DNA of 64,000 nucleotides from Variovorax brevis (GTDB lineage: Bacteria; Pseudomonadota; Gammaproteobacteria; Burkholderiales; Burkholderiaceae_C). The stretch covers positions 496,001 through 560,000 of the forward strand of contig NZ_JASZYG010000003.1 of assembly GCF_030317105.1 (NCBI RefSeq), written 5' to 3'. The translations under genes and the position numbers were made by a program. The notes under the pieces were generated by a model that saw only the letters and a program-made list of their open reading frames with translations, was not told where the DNA came from and did no database searches. This document shows positions 46,737 to 56,208 of the stretch, one piece after another. How positions within the stretch are numbered: the first letter of the stretch is position 1; each line of letters opens with the position of its first letter.

Positions 46737-47948
46737 ATGGATTCACTGATCGCCGCCGCCGCACGTGCGTTGGCCCTCGGAGACGCGCTCGCCGCCCTCA
46801 AGCACGTCAGCCTGCGCGAAGATCCGCCTGCGCTGGCCGTTCGCGGCATCGCCATGGCGCAGTTGGGCGAACACCCGCGCGCCCGCGAACTCCTTCGACG
46901 CGCCGCACGCGGATTCGGCACGCACGAAGAGCTCTCCCGCGCCCGCTGTGTCGTCGCCGAGGCCGAAGTGGCCCTGGCCATGCGCGACCTCGGCGGCTCG
47001 CCGCGCACCTTGGCGGCCGCGGCGGCCACGCTGGAGGCGCACGCCGATCGTCCCAACGCCCTGCAGGCCCAGTTGATCGCCGTGCGCCGGCTGCTCCTGC
47101 TCGGCCGCCTAGAGGAGGCGGCGGCCGCCCTCGCTCATCTCGACGCGCGGGGCTTGCCGCCCGCATTGATGGCGGTCGCCGAACTGGCCACAGCCGAGGT
47201 GGCGGCGCGTACCCTGCGCACGGGCCCGGCCGAGGCGGCGCTTGCCCGCGCCCAGGATGCGGCCGAACGCGCGCGTGTGCCCGCGCTGCTGGCCGAGGTG
47301 GCCGAATCGCGCGCCGCGCTGGAGCGCCCCGCCGCACGGCGCGTGCACGCCGACCGCCAGCAGGCGCTGCGTCTCGCCGAGGTCGAGGAACTCATGGCTT
47401 CGGGCGCACTGGTGGTGGACGCCTGCCGTCACGGCCTGCGCGCCGGTGCCCAATGGCTGCCATTGGTTCGCCGTCCGGTGCTCTTCTCGCTGGCGTACGC
47501 GCTCGCCCAGGCGTGGCCCGGCGACGTCGATCGCGATGCGCTCATCGGGCACGCGTTCCGCACCCGCGACCCCGATGAGACGCATCGGGCGCGCCTGCGC
47601 GTCGAGATCGGCCGTTTGCGCGCACTCGCTGCGCCGCTGGCGCGCATCGAAGCGAGCGCGCGCGGCTTCATGCTGACGCCGCTCGGGAACGACGAGGTTG
47701 TCGTTCTGGTGCCGCCCTTCGACGGCGACCAGGCGTCGCTGCTGGCCCTCTTGGCCGACGGCGCGGCCTGGTCCACTTCGGCCCTTGCGCTGGCGTTGGG
47801 CGCCAGCCAGCGCACGGTCCAGCGCGCGCTCGTCGAATTGGAAGCCGGGGCACGGGTGCGCTCCATCGGGCGCGCACGTGCGCAGCGCTGGCTGGCACCG
47901 CCGCTGGCCGGATTCACGACGAACTTGTTACTCCCCACGGCGCTGTAG
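46737..47948 (+). CDS. Probable helix-turn-helix regulator with TPR-like N-terminus
   Basis: A 403-residue, alanine/leucine/arginine-rich protein. The N-terminal 220 residues form repeated helical pairs (ALAAVEALMRDLGG-like, e.g. HPRARELLRRAARGF and RLEEAAAALAHLDARG) like TPR or MalT-type repeats. The C-terminus has a helix-turn-helix, ALGASQRTVQRALVELE, followed by a wing (GARVRSIGRARAQRW). It precedes the beta-propeller/DUF899/membrane-protein cassette by about 57 bases and is probably its regulator. Family unrecognised. Confidence 0.6.
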   Translation: MDSLIAAAARALALGDALAALKHVSLREDPPALAVRGIAMAQLGEHPRARELLRRAARGFGTHEELSRARCVVAEAEVALAMRDLGGSPRTLAAAAATLEAHADRPNALQAQLIAVRRLLLLGRLEEAAAALAHLDARGLPPALMAVAELATAEVAARTLRTGPAEAALARAQDAAERARVPALLAEVAESRAALERPAARRVHADRQQALRLAEVEELMASGALVVDACRHGLRAGAQWLPLVRRPVLFSLAYALAQAWPGDVDRDALIGHAFRTRDPDETHRARLRVEIGRLRALAAPLARIEASARGFMLTPLGNDEVVVLVPPFDGDQASLLALLADGAAWSTSALALALGASQRTVQRALVELEAGARVRSIGRARAQRWLAPPLAGFTTNLLLPTAL

Positions 47949-48005
47949 CTCGCGTAGATTGAGTCCCACGGCGCCAGATCCGGCGCGCCAACAGGAGCTC
48001 AATCG

Positions 48006-48686
48006 ATGACCGCCACCAAGACAGACAAGCCGCCAACGGCACCGCGCGCACGCCCGGCCGAGATCGTGCGCGAATACGGTCCCTTCGCCGCCAACGCGCC
48101 CGTTGCCGGCGTGACCCACGACGGCCAGCGCGTGTGGGCCGCCACGGGTTCGAAGCTGATCGCCATCAACCCGGAAAGCGGCCAGGTGGAGCGCTCGCTC
48201 GACTGCGCCGGCGATGCAGGCACCGCCTTCGACGGCAAGCACCTCTATCAAATCGCCGAAGCGCGCATCGACAAGATCGACCCTGCCACCGGCCATGTGC
48301 TCGCGTCGATTCCGGCGCCTGGCAAAGGCAACGACTCGGGCATGGCCTGGGCCGACGGGAGCCTGTGGGTCGGCCAGCACCGCGACCGCAAGATCCACAA
48401 GATCGACCCCGAGACCGGTGCCATCCTCCGCACCATCGAATCGAACCGCTTCGTCACTGGCGTGACCTGGGTCGACGGCCAGCTCTGGCACGGCACCTGG
48501 GAAGGCAACGAGAGCGAAATCCGCCGCATCAACCCCGACGACGGCGCCGTGCTCGAACGTCTTGAGATGCCGCAGGGCGTGGGCGTCAGCGGCCTCGAAT
48601 CCGACGGCGCCGATCTTTTCTATGCCGGTGGCGGCGACAGCGGCAAGGTCCGCGCCGTGCGCCGCTTCAAGGGAGAAAAGTCATGA
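48006..48686 (+). CDS. Beta-propeller protein (SMP-30/YncE-like)
   Basis: A 226-residue protein built of about five repeats of the type LWVGQHRDRKIHKIDPETG and RVWAATGSKLIAINPESG, as in lactonase and YncE-type propellers. No signal peptide is present, so it should stay in the cytosol. AGGAG lies 8 bases before ATG 48006. Its end overlaps the start of the DUF899 gene (ATGA). Enzymatic role unknown. Confidence 0.65.
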   Translation: MTATKTDKPPTAPRARPAEIVREYGPFAANAPVAGVTHDGQRVWAATGSKLIAINPESGQVERSLDCAGDAGTAFDGKHLYQIAEARIDKIDPATGHVLASIPAPGKGNDSGMAWADGSLWVGQHRDRKIHKIDPETGAILRTIESNRFVTGVTWVDGQLWHGTWEGNESEIRRINPDDGAVLERLEMPQGVGVSGLESDGADLFYAGGGDSGKVRAVRRFKGEKS

Positions 48687-49471
48687 CCACCCAGGAGAAC
48701 ACCATGAACGCCACGAACCACACCGTCGTCTCCCAGGAACGATGGATCACCCAGCGCAAGTCGCTGCTGGCCAGGGAAAAGGAATTGACGCAGCTGCGCG
48801 ACCAGGTCGCCCGCGAGCGCCGCGCGCTGCCGTGGACGTACATCGAGAAAGACTACGTCTTCGATGCGCCCGAAGGAAAGCGCACCCTCTCCGACTTGTT
48901 CGAAGGCCGCCACCAGTTGCTGGTGCAGCACTTCATGCTCGGGCGGGACTGGACGCAAGGATGTGCAAGCTGCTCCTTCATGGCCGACCACATCCAGGGA
49001 ATGAAGGTGCACCTGGAGCACCGCGACGTGTCGGTGATGGCCGTCTCGCGCGGGCCGCTGGCTGCCATCGAGCGCTTTCGCGAGCGCATGGGCTGGCAGT
49101 TCAAGTGGGTGTCCTCGGCCGGCAACGACTTCAACTTCGACTTCGACGTGAGCTTCACACCGGAGGATCAGGCCGCCGGCGAGGTCTACTACAACTTCGA
49201 CACGCGCCCCTACATGCACGAGGAATTGCCCGGCATCAGCGTCTTCTACAAGGACGACGCGGGCAGCATCTTCCACACCTATTCAACCTATGGCCGCGGC
49301 GTGGAAGTGATGATGGGCACCTACAACCTGCTGGACCTCATGCCCGAGGGCCGCGGCGAACGCGACGTGCCGCACAAGATGGAGTGGGTGCGGCATCACG
49401 ACCGCTACGAGCCTGAGCCATTGGTGAAGGCCCAGCCTGCAGCCGCTTCGTGCTGCGCTGCGCAGGCCTGA
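48683..49471 (+). CDS. DUF899 thioredoxin-fold protein
   Basis: A 262-residue protein with the DUF899 core: FEGRHQLLVQHFMLGRDW, then CASCSFMADH (C-x-x-C) and VSVMAVSRGPLAAIERFRER, and EVMMGTYNLLDLMPEGR near the end. Members have a thioredoxin-like fold and occur in operons with regulators like the one upstream. ATG 48683 overlaps the upstream stop; ATG 48704 with AGGAG 6 bases before it is equally good. Function unknown; redox role inferred from CxxC. Confidence 0.8.
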   Translation: MTTQENTMNATNHTVVSQERWITQRKSLLAREKELTQLRDQVARERRALPWTYIEKDYVFDAPEGKRTLSDLFEGRHQLLVQHFMLGRDWTQGCASCSFMADHIQGMKVHLEHRDVSVMAVSRGPLAAIERFRERMGWQFKWVSSAGNDFNFDFDVSFTPEDQAAGEVYYNFDTRPYMHEELPGISVFYKDDAGSIFHTYSTYGRGVEVMMGTYNLLDLMPEGRGERDVPHKMEWVRHHDRYEPEPLVKAQPAAASCCAAQA

Positions 49472-49504
49472 ACCTTCCCTGCTGCCGCACCGCGAGCCGT
49501 CGCC

Positions 49505-50140
49505 ATGACGAACCTCTGGCCGTGGATCGCCGTCGCCGGGCTGGGGGCCTTTCATGGGCTCAGCCCGGCCAGCGGATGGATGTTCGCTGCGGCCTGGGGC
49601 GTGCGTGCACGGGATGGGGCGCAGGCCTTGCGGGCGCTGCTGCCCATTGCCGTTGGGCACGCGGCGTCGGTCGGGGTCGTGGCGTGTGCATTTGCGCAGG
49701 GCATGTCGATGGACCGCACGCTCGTGCAGTTGCTGGCCGGCGCGCTGCTCGTGGGTGCGGCGGCCTGGCGTTTTCTTCGACGCGGCGTCGTGCCGCGACA
49801 CGCATGCATCAGCGCGCCGGCCGGCCACGCCGGCATCGCGCTGTGGTCCTTCCTGATGGCCACAGCGCACGGCGCCGGGATGATGCTCGTGCCGGCGCTG
49901 GTGCCGCTGTGTCTTTCCGACAATCCTGCGCGCGAGATCACGGCTTCGGGTTCGCTGACGCTGGCCTTGGCCGCGGTCGGCGTGCACACCGCCGCCATGT
50001 TGATCGTCACCGGCGCCATCGCCGCGGGCGTGTGCCGCGGCTTCACGATGCACCCGCGCCTTGGCAGCGCACCGGTGCTGCGCCGGGCGTGGACGGCGCT
50101 CTTGGCCGTGACGGGCGTGCTGTTGATGGCGCTTCGATAA
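49505..50140 (+). CDS. Polytopic membrane protein, unknown function
   Basis: A 211-residue protein with about six helices. The first helix contains GAFHGLSPASGW, reminiscent of HxGLxP motifs in metal or sulphur exporters (UreH-like), and the third-helix region holds SFLMATAHGAGMMLVPALVP with a histidine. These features are weak and do not fix a substrate. It is the last gene of the cassette starting with the regulator at 46737. Confidence 0.55.
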   Translation: MTNLWPWIAVAGLGAFHGLSPASGWMFAAAWGVRARDGAQALRALLPIAVGHAASVGVVACAFAQGMSMDRTLVQLLAGALLVGAAAWRFLRRGVVPRHACISAPAGHAGIALWSFLMATAHGAGMMLVPALVPLCLSDNPAREITASGSLTLALAAVGVHTAAMLIVTGAIAAGVCRGFTMHPRLGSAPVLRRAWTALLAVTGVLLMALR

Positions 50141-50431
50141 GCCCCCTGCCTGCACCGCGGTCCTGAACGGCCGCCACTTCCGAATCCGCAGCACGCCCCC
50201 GCCCCAAGTGTGATGCATGCCACAGAGAGTGGCAACAAAGTAACCATAAAGGTTGCATTTGCCCCATTTGCTGCTACAAACAACAACAAATGTTTCCCAT
50301 CGCGATCAGGGACGCGGCACGGGCAAAAGCGCCCCTCGTCCTTGAGCGCGGTGCACACGCAACAGCACTGCCGGCGAGTGAGTTGCGTGGACGACCGAGG
50401 GTAAAAAAGCTTGAGACAAGTATCCGTTCCC
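50141..50431. other. AT-richer promoter region of the oxidoreductase pair
   Basis: About 290 bases with a run of short A/T-rich words (ACAACAACAAATG and AAAAAAGCTTGAG) unlike the flanking GC-rich genes. No gene or clean hairpin. It probably holds the promoter of the aldo-keto reductase/GMC pair. Confidence 0.4.
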
Positions 50432-51217
50432 ATGTCCGACATTCGCGTTTCGCGTTTCATCTTCGGCACGGCGAGCCTCTTCAATGCTGGCAATGCAATT
50501 CGGCGCCGCCGGATTCTGGAATCCGCGATCGACAACGGATTCACCCATTTCGACACCGCGCCCTATTACGGATTCGGCATGGCCGAGCGGGATCTGGCGC
50601 CCGTGCTGAAGACCCATCCGGGCGTCAGTTTCACGACAAAAGTCGGCCTGTATTCGCCCGGCGGAGAGAACCAGCCCTATTGGGCCGTTTTTGCGCGCAA
50701 GGCTGCCGGGCGGCTGGCGCCTTCTGTTTCGCGGCCTGCCCTCGATTTTTCAATTCGCCGCGCACAAACGGCGCTTGAAGGCAGCCTGCGCCGCACTGGT
50801 CGCAATGCCGTCGACATTTATCTCTTGCACGACCCGACATTCGAACTGGTCAATACAGACGAATGGCTGCGATGGCTCGAAGCCTGCACCCAAAGCGGCA
50901 AGGTGCGCCATTTCGGCCTGGCTCTGACGGCCGACATGCTCCGGCCCTTTCTCCAGGCGCACTCCGGGCTGTGCCGCATCTTGCAGGTGCTCGACAGCCT
51001 CGACGGGCGCGAGGCCGACATCCTGGGGCAATTCGGGAAGCCCCTGCAAATCACCTATGGCTATGTATCTGACGCCTTCAAACGAGGAGGAGACATGACC
51101 GTGACGCAAATCCTGAAAAAGGCAATGGCGCGCTGTCCGCACAGCGCCATCATCGTCAGCACCACCAGGCCGGAGCGCATGGCGCAGTACGCGAGCATTC
51201 CCGAAGCGACGGCATGA
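50432..51217 (+). CDS. Aldo/keto reductase
   Basis: A 261-residue enzyme of the AKR superfamily. The catalytic tetrad is present: D41 (FDTAPYYG), Y46, K70 (TTKVGLYSP) and H133 (LLHDPTFE). ATG 50432 is used; a TTG 7 codons upstream is possible. It overlaps the downstream GMC oxidoreductase gene by ATGA, so the two act together, perhaps on the same alcohol/aldehyde. Codon use is more AT-rich than flanking genes, as for the FAD oxidoreductase at 6494. Confidence 0.78.
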   Translation: MSDIRVSRFIFGTASLFNAGNAIRRRRILESAIDNGFTHFDTAPYYGFGMAERDLAPVLKTHPGVSFTTKVGLYSPGGENQPYWAVFARKAAGRLAPSVSRPALDFSIRRAQTALEGSLRRTGRNAVDIYLLHDPTFELVNTDEWLRWLEACTQSGKVRHFGLALTADMLRPFLQAHSGLCRILQVLDSLDGREADILGQFGKPLQITYGYVSDAFKRGGDMTVTQILKKAMARCPHSAIIVSTTRPERMAQYASIPEATA

Positions 51218-52752
51218 TTGCGGACCTGGCCGGATCTGGAACCGTCGCCCGCAAGGCAGACATCGTCGTCGTGGGCGGCGGAACGGCAGGGCTCGCAACG
51301 AGCGCCCTGCTGGCTCGAAGCGGAAAGTTTTCCGTGATCTGCCTCGAGTCCGGCGGCATGAAGCAGGATGCGGAAGAGCATCCCCTGAACGAGGTCGTCC
51401 ACACGCGGTCGCATTACCCGGGCGCTGTGCATGGACGCTTTCGATGCATTGGCGGAACCTCGACGCGCTGGGGCGGTGCGCTGATCCCTTTCCTCGGTGC
51501 CGATCTGGTGGACGGTGATTGGCCGATGACGTGGGAGGATCTCGCGCCCTTCGTTGACAAGGTCGAAAGCCTGTTCGGCCTGGAGTCAGGGCCCTATGTG
51601 CAATCGGACTTTCCGGTCGAGATCGGTGCGTCGCACGTGCCTCGCCTGGCCAAATGGCCTGCGTTCAAGAAGAGGAATGTCTTCAACCAGTTTGCCGCCG
51701 AATGCGAGAGCGATCGGGGGCCGGAAATCTGGCTCCACGCGACCGTCACGGAGATGTCGGTCGCGCAAGGAAAGCTTCAAAACATTCGAGCCCGGGCCGA
51801 AGACGGTTCGGTCATCACTGTCGAAGCCAATTCCTTCATCATCGCCGCGGGCGCAATTGAAACGACGCGCCTGGCCTTGCTGCTCGATCACCAGAACGAG
51901 CACATCATTTCAAAAGCAAGCCCGACGCTGGGCCGCTATTTCAGCGATCACCTCTCGGTGGAAGTTGCCGAGCTCAAGCCCATTGCGCTTCGCTCCCTGA
52001 ACCGGATCGTGGGTTTCCGGTTCGAGAAGAACGGCACGATGCGCAACCTGCGGTTTGAATTGGCCGAGCAGAGTCCGGCCAGGGCCGATTTACCGCCCTG
52101 CTTTGCGCACATCGGATTTCGCACCGAGCAGAGCGGCGGCTTTGTTGCGCTGCGGGAATTCTTTCGGCATGTCCAGCGATTGAAGTTGCCACCGCCGCGT
52201 GTCTTTGCAAGGATGGCCGTTGCCATTCCCTGGCTTTCACGGGCTGTCTGGTGGCGCGTCGTGGAAAAGCGCTTGCTCTTTCCTTCGGCGGCGCCGCTGG
52301 TGGCGCACATGGTGATTGCGCAGGAGTCGCACATCCACAACCGGATCACCCTGTCTGGCGCGCACCGCGACGTGTTCGGCGTTCCGCGGGCGCAGGTCGA
52401 GTGGTCCGTGACTGAGAAGGACGTGGCCAACCTCACCAAGGCCGTCGATGCCTTCGAGGCGATGTGGAAGAACTCCGGCCTTGCGCATCTTGCGCACTGG
52501 GTGCGCAGACCCAGTGGCGACGCGGAAATGGATCTCGCCAAAGGCGGCGGCATCTACCACCCGACAGGCTCGACACGCATGGGCGCCACCGCATGCAAGG
52601 GCGTGGTCGATTGCGACCTCAGGGTGCATGCGGTGCCGAATGTGCAACTGCTGTCGACGTCGGTGTTGCCGACGGGCGGTGGCGCAAATCCGACGATGAC
52701 GTTGATGCTGCTGGCAATGCGGTGCGTGGAAGGGTTCGAGAAGGGCGTGTGA
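51214..52752 (+). CDS. GMC-family oxidoreductase (FAD)
   Basis: A 512-residue flavoprotein: N-terminal FAD motif VVVGGGTAGLATSALLARSG, then FRCIGGTSTRWGGALIPF, and the C-terminal GMC signature YHPTGSTRMGATA with the catalytic histidine. The substrate is likely an alcohol. It is coupled to the aldo/keto reductase by a 4-base overlap. AT-richer codon use suggests recent acquisition. Stop 52750-52752 is followed by a short gap to the convergent lipoprotein gene. Confidence 0.8.
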   Translation: MIADLAGSGTVARKADIVVVGGGTAGLATSALLARSGKFSVICLESGGMKQDAEEHPLNEVVHTRSHYPGAVHGRFRCIGGTSTRWGGALIPFLGADLVDGDWPMTWEDLAPFVDKVESLFGLESGPYVQSDFPVEIGASHVPRLAKWPAFKKRNVFNQFAAECESDRGPEIWLHATVTEMSVAQGKLQNIRARAEDGSVITVEANSFIIAAGAIETTRLALLLDHQNEHIISKASPTLGRYFSDHLSVEVAELKPIALRSLNRIVGFRFEKNGTMRNLRFELAEQSPARADLPPCFAHIGFRTEQSGGFVALREFFRHVQRLKLPPPRVFARMAVAIPWLSRAVWWRVVEKRLLFPSAAPLVAHMVIAQESHIHNRITLSGAHRDVFGVPRAQVEWSVTEKDVANLTKAVDAFEAMWKNSGLAHLAHWVRRPSGDAEMDLAKGGGIYHPTGSTRMGATACKGVVDCDLRVHAVPNVQLLSTSVLPTGGGANPTMTLMLLAMRCVEGFEKGV

Positions 52753-52796
52753 CACGTTGCATGGGATCGGCGCGGCGCGTGAAGCCTGGGCGCCAC

Positions 52797-55031
52797 CTAA
52801 CGCGACGCGTCGAACAACTCGGTGCTGGCGAGTGAACCATCTTCACCCTGGCCTCCGACGACCAGCAGCCGGCCATCAGGCAACAGCGTGGCCGTGTGCG
52901 CCCTGCGCCCCTCAGCCATGTCGGCCGCGGCCAGCCATTGCTTGCTGGCGGGGTCGAAGATTTCCACAGACGAGAGGGTCGTCGAATTCAGGCCCGTGCC
53001 GCCGGCCACCACCACCTGGCCGTTGGGCAGCGTCGTGGCTGTGTGCGAAGCGCGACGCTTCTTCATGACTTGCACCGGTTGCCAGCCCACAGCCTGTGAG
53101 ACGAACAACTCGGCCTCATCGGTCGGGAACTGGGCAACTGCGCCGCCGCCGGCAACCAGTACAGACCCGTCCAGGAGCAAGGACGCCGTGTGGCCTCCGC
53201 GGGGTCGGCTCATGGGCGGCATGAGCGTCCATGTATCGGCAATCGGGTCATACACCTCCGCTGAGGCCAACACCCGATCCCTATCTTCTCCACCTGCTAC
53301 AAGGACGCGACCGTCCTGAAGAAGGACTGCCGTGTGATCGGCCCTGGCCTCGTTCATCGAAGCAACACGAGCCCAGGTGCCGTCGCCTGGGTTATAGACC
53401 TCCGCAGTGGCGTTGGCCCCGCCCGCCACAAGAACCCGACCGTCGTTGAGCAAGGTTGCCGTGTGACCCGTTCGGGCCAGTGTCATGGGGGCGACCGGAC
53501 TCCATTGCGTGTCAAAGACCTCGACCGAGTCCAGAACACTGCCGCTGTCTGCAACGCCACCCACGACGAGCACGCGGCCGTCCTGGAGCGTGGTGGACGT
53601 GTGAGCGAAACGGCGCACCGTCATTGACGCAGAGGCCGCCCAGATGCCTGCCAAGCCCCTGATTTCCACCAGGTTGAGAACGCTGTGGGGAAAAAGGAAG
53701 CCTCCTGCCACAAGCACCGTGCCGTCAGGGCGCAAGGACGCCGTGTGTACCGTTCGAGCCTGGTTCAGACTGCCTCCGGTCATCCACGTACCGACTTCCG
53801 TCACCGTCAGGGTCAGCGTGGTCTGGGCTTGCCCCGCCGCATTGGACGCCGTCACGGTGTACGCGGTTGCACGTTGTGGGGTCGTCGGCGCACCGGTGAT
53901 GGCACCCGTGACGGGATCAAGGCCAAGGCCGTCAGGCAGGTCCGGGCTCACCGCGAACAGCGTCGGCGCCCCGCCCGTCAGCGTCGGCACGTTGGGAACG
54001 ATCGGCTGCCCCACCACGTACACGGCGTCGTTGTACGCAACCGAGGCCGGAGGCACGACCGCGATGGGGGGCTCCGTTACGGAAGTTTGCTCAACCGCGA
54101 TCGAGATGATCGTTTGAACGCTGCCGACGGAATTGGCGCCTGTCACCGCGTACTGCGTCGCTGGCTGAGCCGCGGCGGGGGTTCCGTCGATGACTCCCGT
54201 CCGGGGATCCAGGGACAGGCCGGCCGGGAGGCTTGGGACAACGGTGAACAGCGTGATTTCTCCGCCGCTGGTAACAGGTGCGTTGGGAGGGATCTCGAGG
54301 CCCACCTCGTAGGTCGCAGAGGCCTGGGAGTATTTCAGGCTTTCCGGGGCGAGGACGTGATCGGCCACCTCGATCTGGATGCGTCCGACCGTCGACCCCC
54401 TGGAATTCGTAGCCTTGACGGCATACACGGACGCGACAGACGGAGAAGCCGGCGTCCCGCTGATGACACCCGTTCGAGGGTCGAGAACGAGGCCAGCCGG
54501 AAGGGTGGGCTCGACAGTGTATGTATCCACTTGCCCCAGAACCCGGGGCTTGTTGGGGATGATGGCTTGGCCGACCACATACACCACGGAGTCGTTGGCA
54601 TACCTGAGCGCCAGCGGGCGCCCGGTGATCACCGCAATCTGCAGGCTGGTCGAGGTGGAGCCGCACGCGCTGCTTCCCGTAACGGCGTGGACGACCGGCG
54701 CGGCCAGGACTTTCGGGGTGCCGCTGATGATCCCGGTCACCGGATCCATCGACAGGCCATCAGGCAGTGCTGGATCGACGGTGTAGCGGTCGATCGGGCC
54801 TGCGCTGTGTGTCGGCGCGTTGGGATCGACCTGCTGGCCGAGTTCGTAGACCACGGCGTCGCGCGTGTAGTGCAGCCCTGCGGGCGGCACAGGATTGGCG
54901 ACGCCATGCCAACAGCCGGACGCTTTGCTTGCGTCGTTGTCTCCGCCGCAAGCTGCCAAGCCAACGAGCACGAGGATGCTCGAGGCCCGGGCCATCAGTC
55001 GCAGGGCCCCTGTCCAGGAGAACTCGTTCAT
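52797..55031 (-). CDS. Large lipoprotein with Ig-like (He_PIG) domains and kelch repeats
   Basis: A 744-residue protein. The leader ends in a lipobox with C28 (GLAACGG). Four tandem Ig-like domains of about 85-90 residues follow, each with a strand like YVVGQPIVPNVP and the turn GLGLDPVTGAITGAP or GLSLDPRTGVIDGTP; from about residue 390, six kelch-type repeats read e.g. HTATLLNDGRVLVAGG and HTAVLLQDGRVLVAGGED. These form a likely six-bladed surface propeller on Ig-like stalks, as in adhesins or extracellular carbohydrate-binding proteins. ATG 55031 is chosen because it begins the lipoprotein signal. Confidence 0.82.
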   Translation of the reverse strand: MNEFSWTGALRLMARASSILVLVGLAACGGDNDASKASGCWHGVANPVPPAGLHYTRDAVVYELGQQVDPNAPTHSAGPIDRYTVDPALPDGLSMDPVTGIISGTPKVLAAPVVHAVTGSSACGSTSTSLQIAVITGRPLALRYANDSVVYVVGQAIIPNKPRVLGQVDTYTVEPTLPAGLVLDPRTGVISGTPASPSVASVYAVKATNSRGSTVGRIQIEVADHVLAPESLKYSQASATYEVGLEIPPNAPVTSGGEITLFTVVPSLPAGLSLDPRTGVIDGTPAAAQPATQYAVTGANSVGSVQTIISIAVEQTSVTEPPIAVVPPASVAYNDAVYVVGQPIVPNVPTLTGGAPTLFAVSPDLPDGLGLDPVTGAITGAPTTPQRATAYTVTASNAAGQAQTTLTLTVTEVGTWMTGGSLNQARTVHTASLRPDGTVLVAGGFLFPHSVLNLVEIRGLAGIWAASASMTVRRFAHTSTTLQDGRVLVVGGVADSGSVLDSVEVFDTQWSPVAPMTLARTGHTATLLNDGRVLVAGGANATAEVYNPGDGTWARVASMNEARADHTAVLLQDGRVLVAGGEDRDRVLASAEVYDPIADTWTLMPPMSRPRGGHTASLLLDGSVLVAGGGAVAQFPTDEAELFVSQAVGWQPVQVMKKRRASHTATTLPNGQVVVAGGTGLNSTTLSSVEIFDPASKQWLAAADMAEGRRAHTATLLPDGRLLVVGGQGEDGSLASTELFDASR

Positions 55032-55274
55032 GGCCTGCCTCGTTTTTTTGACGAAAGGGGGAGCAGTATGCATGTGTGCGAAGGCCAGGGAAACGCCGAT
55101 CGCCCCATGCAGCTTCGTGGCGCCATGCCGCAATCGCCGAGGGAGAGGCGACTGACCCTGACCCGGTTTCCTCACCGCTTTCAAGCTGGATTTTCCGGCT
55201 CCTGGCCGCTCTGCCTCTGCATGGTGGCCCTGATCCTCTGGTTCAGAGCGATTCCCTGTGGGTTTTCCAGTCCA

Positions 55275-55805
55275 TCAGCCGCGCGAGCCATGGCGCGCCA
55301 GGATTTCGTAGCGGACGGGGTTGGACATGTGCGAACAGACCAGCAGGAACTCGTTCACCGGCCATGGGATCGCCGGCGGTTCCGGCGGAGGGATGGCGCC
55401 GCGGCATCTTCGCGCCAAGGTCAGGTGCGGGATCCAGCGGCCGCGTTCCGGCGCGAGTCCCGCACGATCGATCGGGCGTTTCAGGCGCTCGTGCAATTCG
55501 CGCAGGACTTCGTTCTCGTCGGGCCGCAACACCGCAACCGGATTGCGCCAGACCTCACACGTTCGCAATGCCAGCGTCAGCGGGTGCATGGGCACTTCGG
55601 CGAGGCCTTCCTGCAACACGATTTGCTGCGCAGCCTCGACTTCTCCGAGGAAGTGCAGCGTCATGTGAATCCGCGCAAGTGCGGTCGGCCTGGCACCGCG
55701 CGGCCAACACCAATTCTTTCGACAGGCATCGATCGCCGATTGCACCGCGGGGTCCGGGAACAGGCCGAGAAAGAGACGAAGCTTGGGCACGGCTGCGGAT
55801 GTCAT
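55275..55805 (-). CDS. thpR: RNA 2',3'-cyclic phosphodiesterase
   Basis: A 176-residue 2H phosphoesterase. The two H-x-T/S-x motifs are IHMTLHFLGE and PHLTLARRC, spaced as in ThpR/LigT. It hydrolyses cyclic 2',3' ends of RNA. The start at 55805 begins MTSAAVPKLRLFLGLFPD, like the family. It is transcribed away from the tRNA gene downstream of it and has no obvious partner. Confidence 0.88.
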   Translation of the reverse strand: MTSAAVPKLRLFLGLFPDPAVQSAIDACRKNWCWPRGARPTALARIHMTLHFLGEVEAAQQIVLQEGLAEVPMHPLTLALRTCEVWRNPVAVLRPDENEVLRELHERLKRPIDRAGLAPERGRWIPHLTLARRCRGAIPPPEPPAIPWPVNEFLLVCSHMSNPVRYEILARHGSRG

Positions 55806-56046
55806 GAATTCGACGTTACGCTTTCCGTCGCCGCGGGGAAACGGTGCTACAGGACTTGATCCGCAAGGATCTTTCGGCCGACACCCCCGGATTCGAACGC
55901 CGCTCCCGTAGCGATCCCATGTGTTCGATCGCTACTGAGCGCGGCAAGACCATCTCGACCACCCCCGATCGGATCCATCCCGGCAGTGGTACTGGAAGCC
56001 GCCCCAGGCTGGAAGATAGCCATCGCGTGACCATCAGGTGAGAAGC

Positions 56047-56052
56047 TAGAAT
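56047..56052 (+). promoter_or_regulatory. -10 element of the tRNA-Gly promoter
   Basis: TAGAAT, five of six matches to TATAAT, lies 11 bases before the first tRNA base, the expected distance for a stable-RNA promoter. No strong -35 hexamer is evident at 17 bases. Confidence 0.5.
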
Positions 56053-56063
56053 CCCTCTCCATC

Positions 56064-56137
56064 GCGGGTGTAGTTCAATGGTAGAACGGCAGCTTCCCAA
56101 GCTTCATACGAGGGTTCGATTCCCTTCACCCGCTCCA
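56064..56137 (+). tRNA. tRNA-Gly (anticodon CCC)
   Basis: A 74-base tRNA with encoded CCA. The acceptor stem is GCGGGTG paired with CACCCGC; the D arm is GTTC-AATGGTA-GAAC; the anticodon stem GCAGC/GCTTC has one mismatch and the loop TTCCCAA gives anticodon CCC; the T arm has loop TTCGATT. A rho-independent terminator follows 13 bases later. Confidence 0.95.
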
Positions 56138-56149
56138 GATCTGTGCGCC

Positions 56150-56178
56150 ACGGCCCCTCGACACCAAGGGCCGTTTTC
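56150..56178 (+). terminator. Terminator of the tRNA-Gly transcript
   Basis: ACGGCCC (56150-56156) and GGGCCGT (56168-56174) form a 7-bp stem with an 11-base loop, followed by TTT. It also marks the end region of the convergent kinase gene (stop at 56209), but on that strand has no T-run. Confidence 0.7.
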
Positions 56179-56208
56179 ATTGGGGAATGCGCGATCGATG
56201 GGCGGCCA

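Noticed and set aside
55880..55925. tRNA-like T-loop (GGATTCGAAC) upstream of tRNA-Gly
   Set aside because: The T-stem, acceptor and anticodon arms do not pair, so this is a chance match and not a second tRNA or a degraded copy that can be supported.
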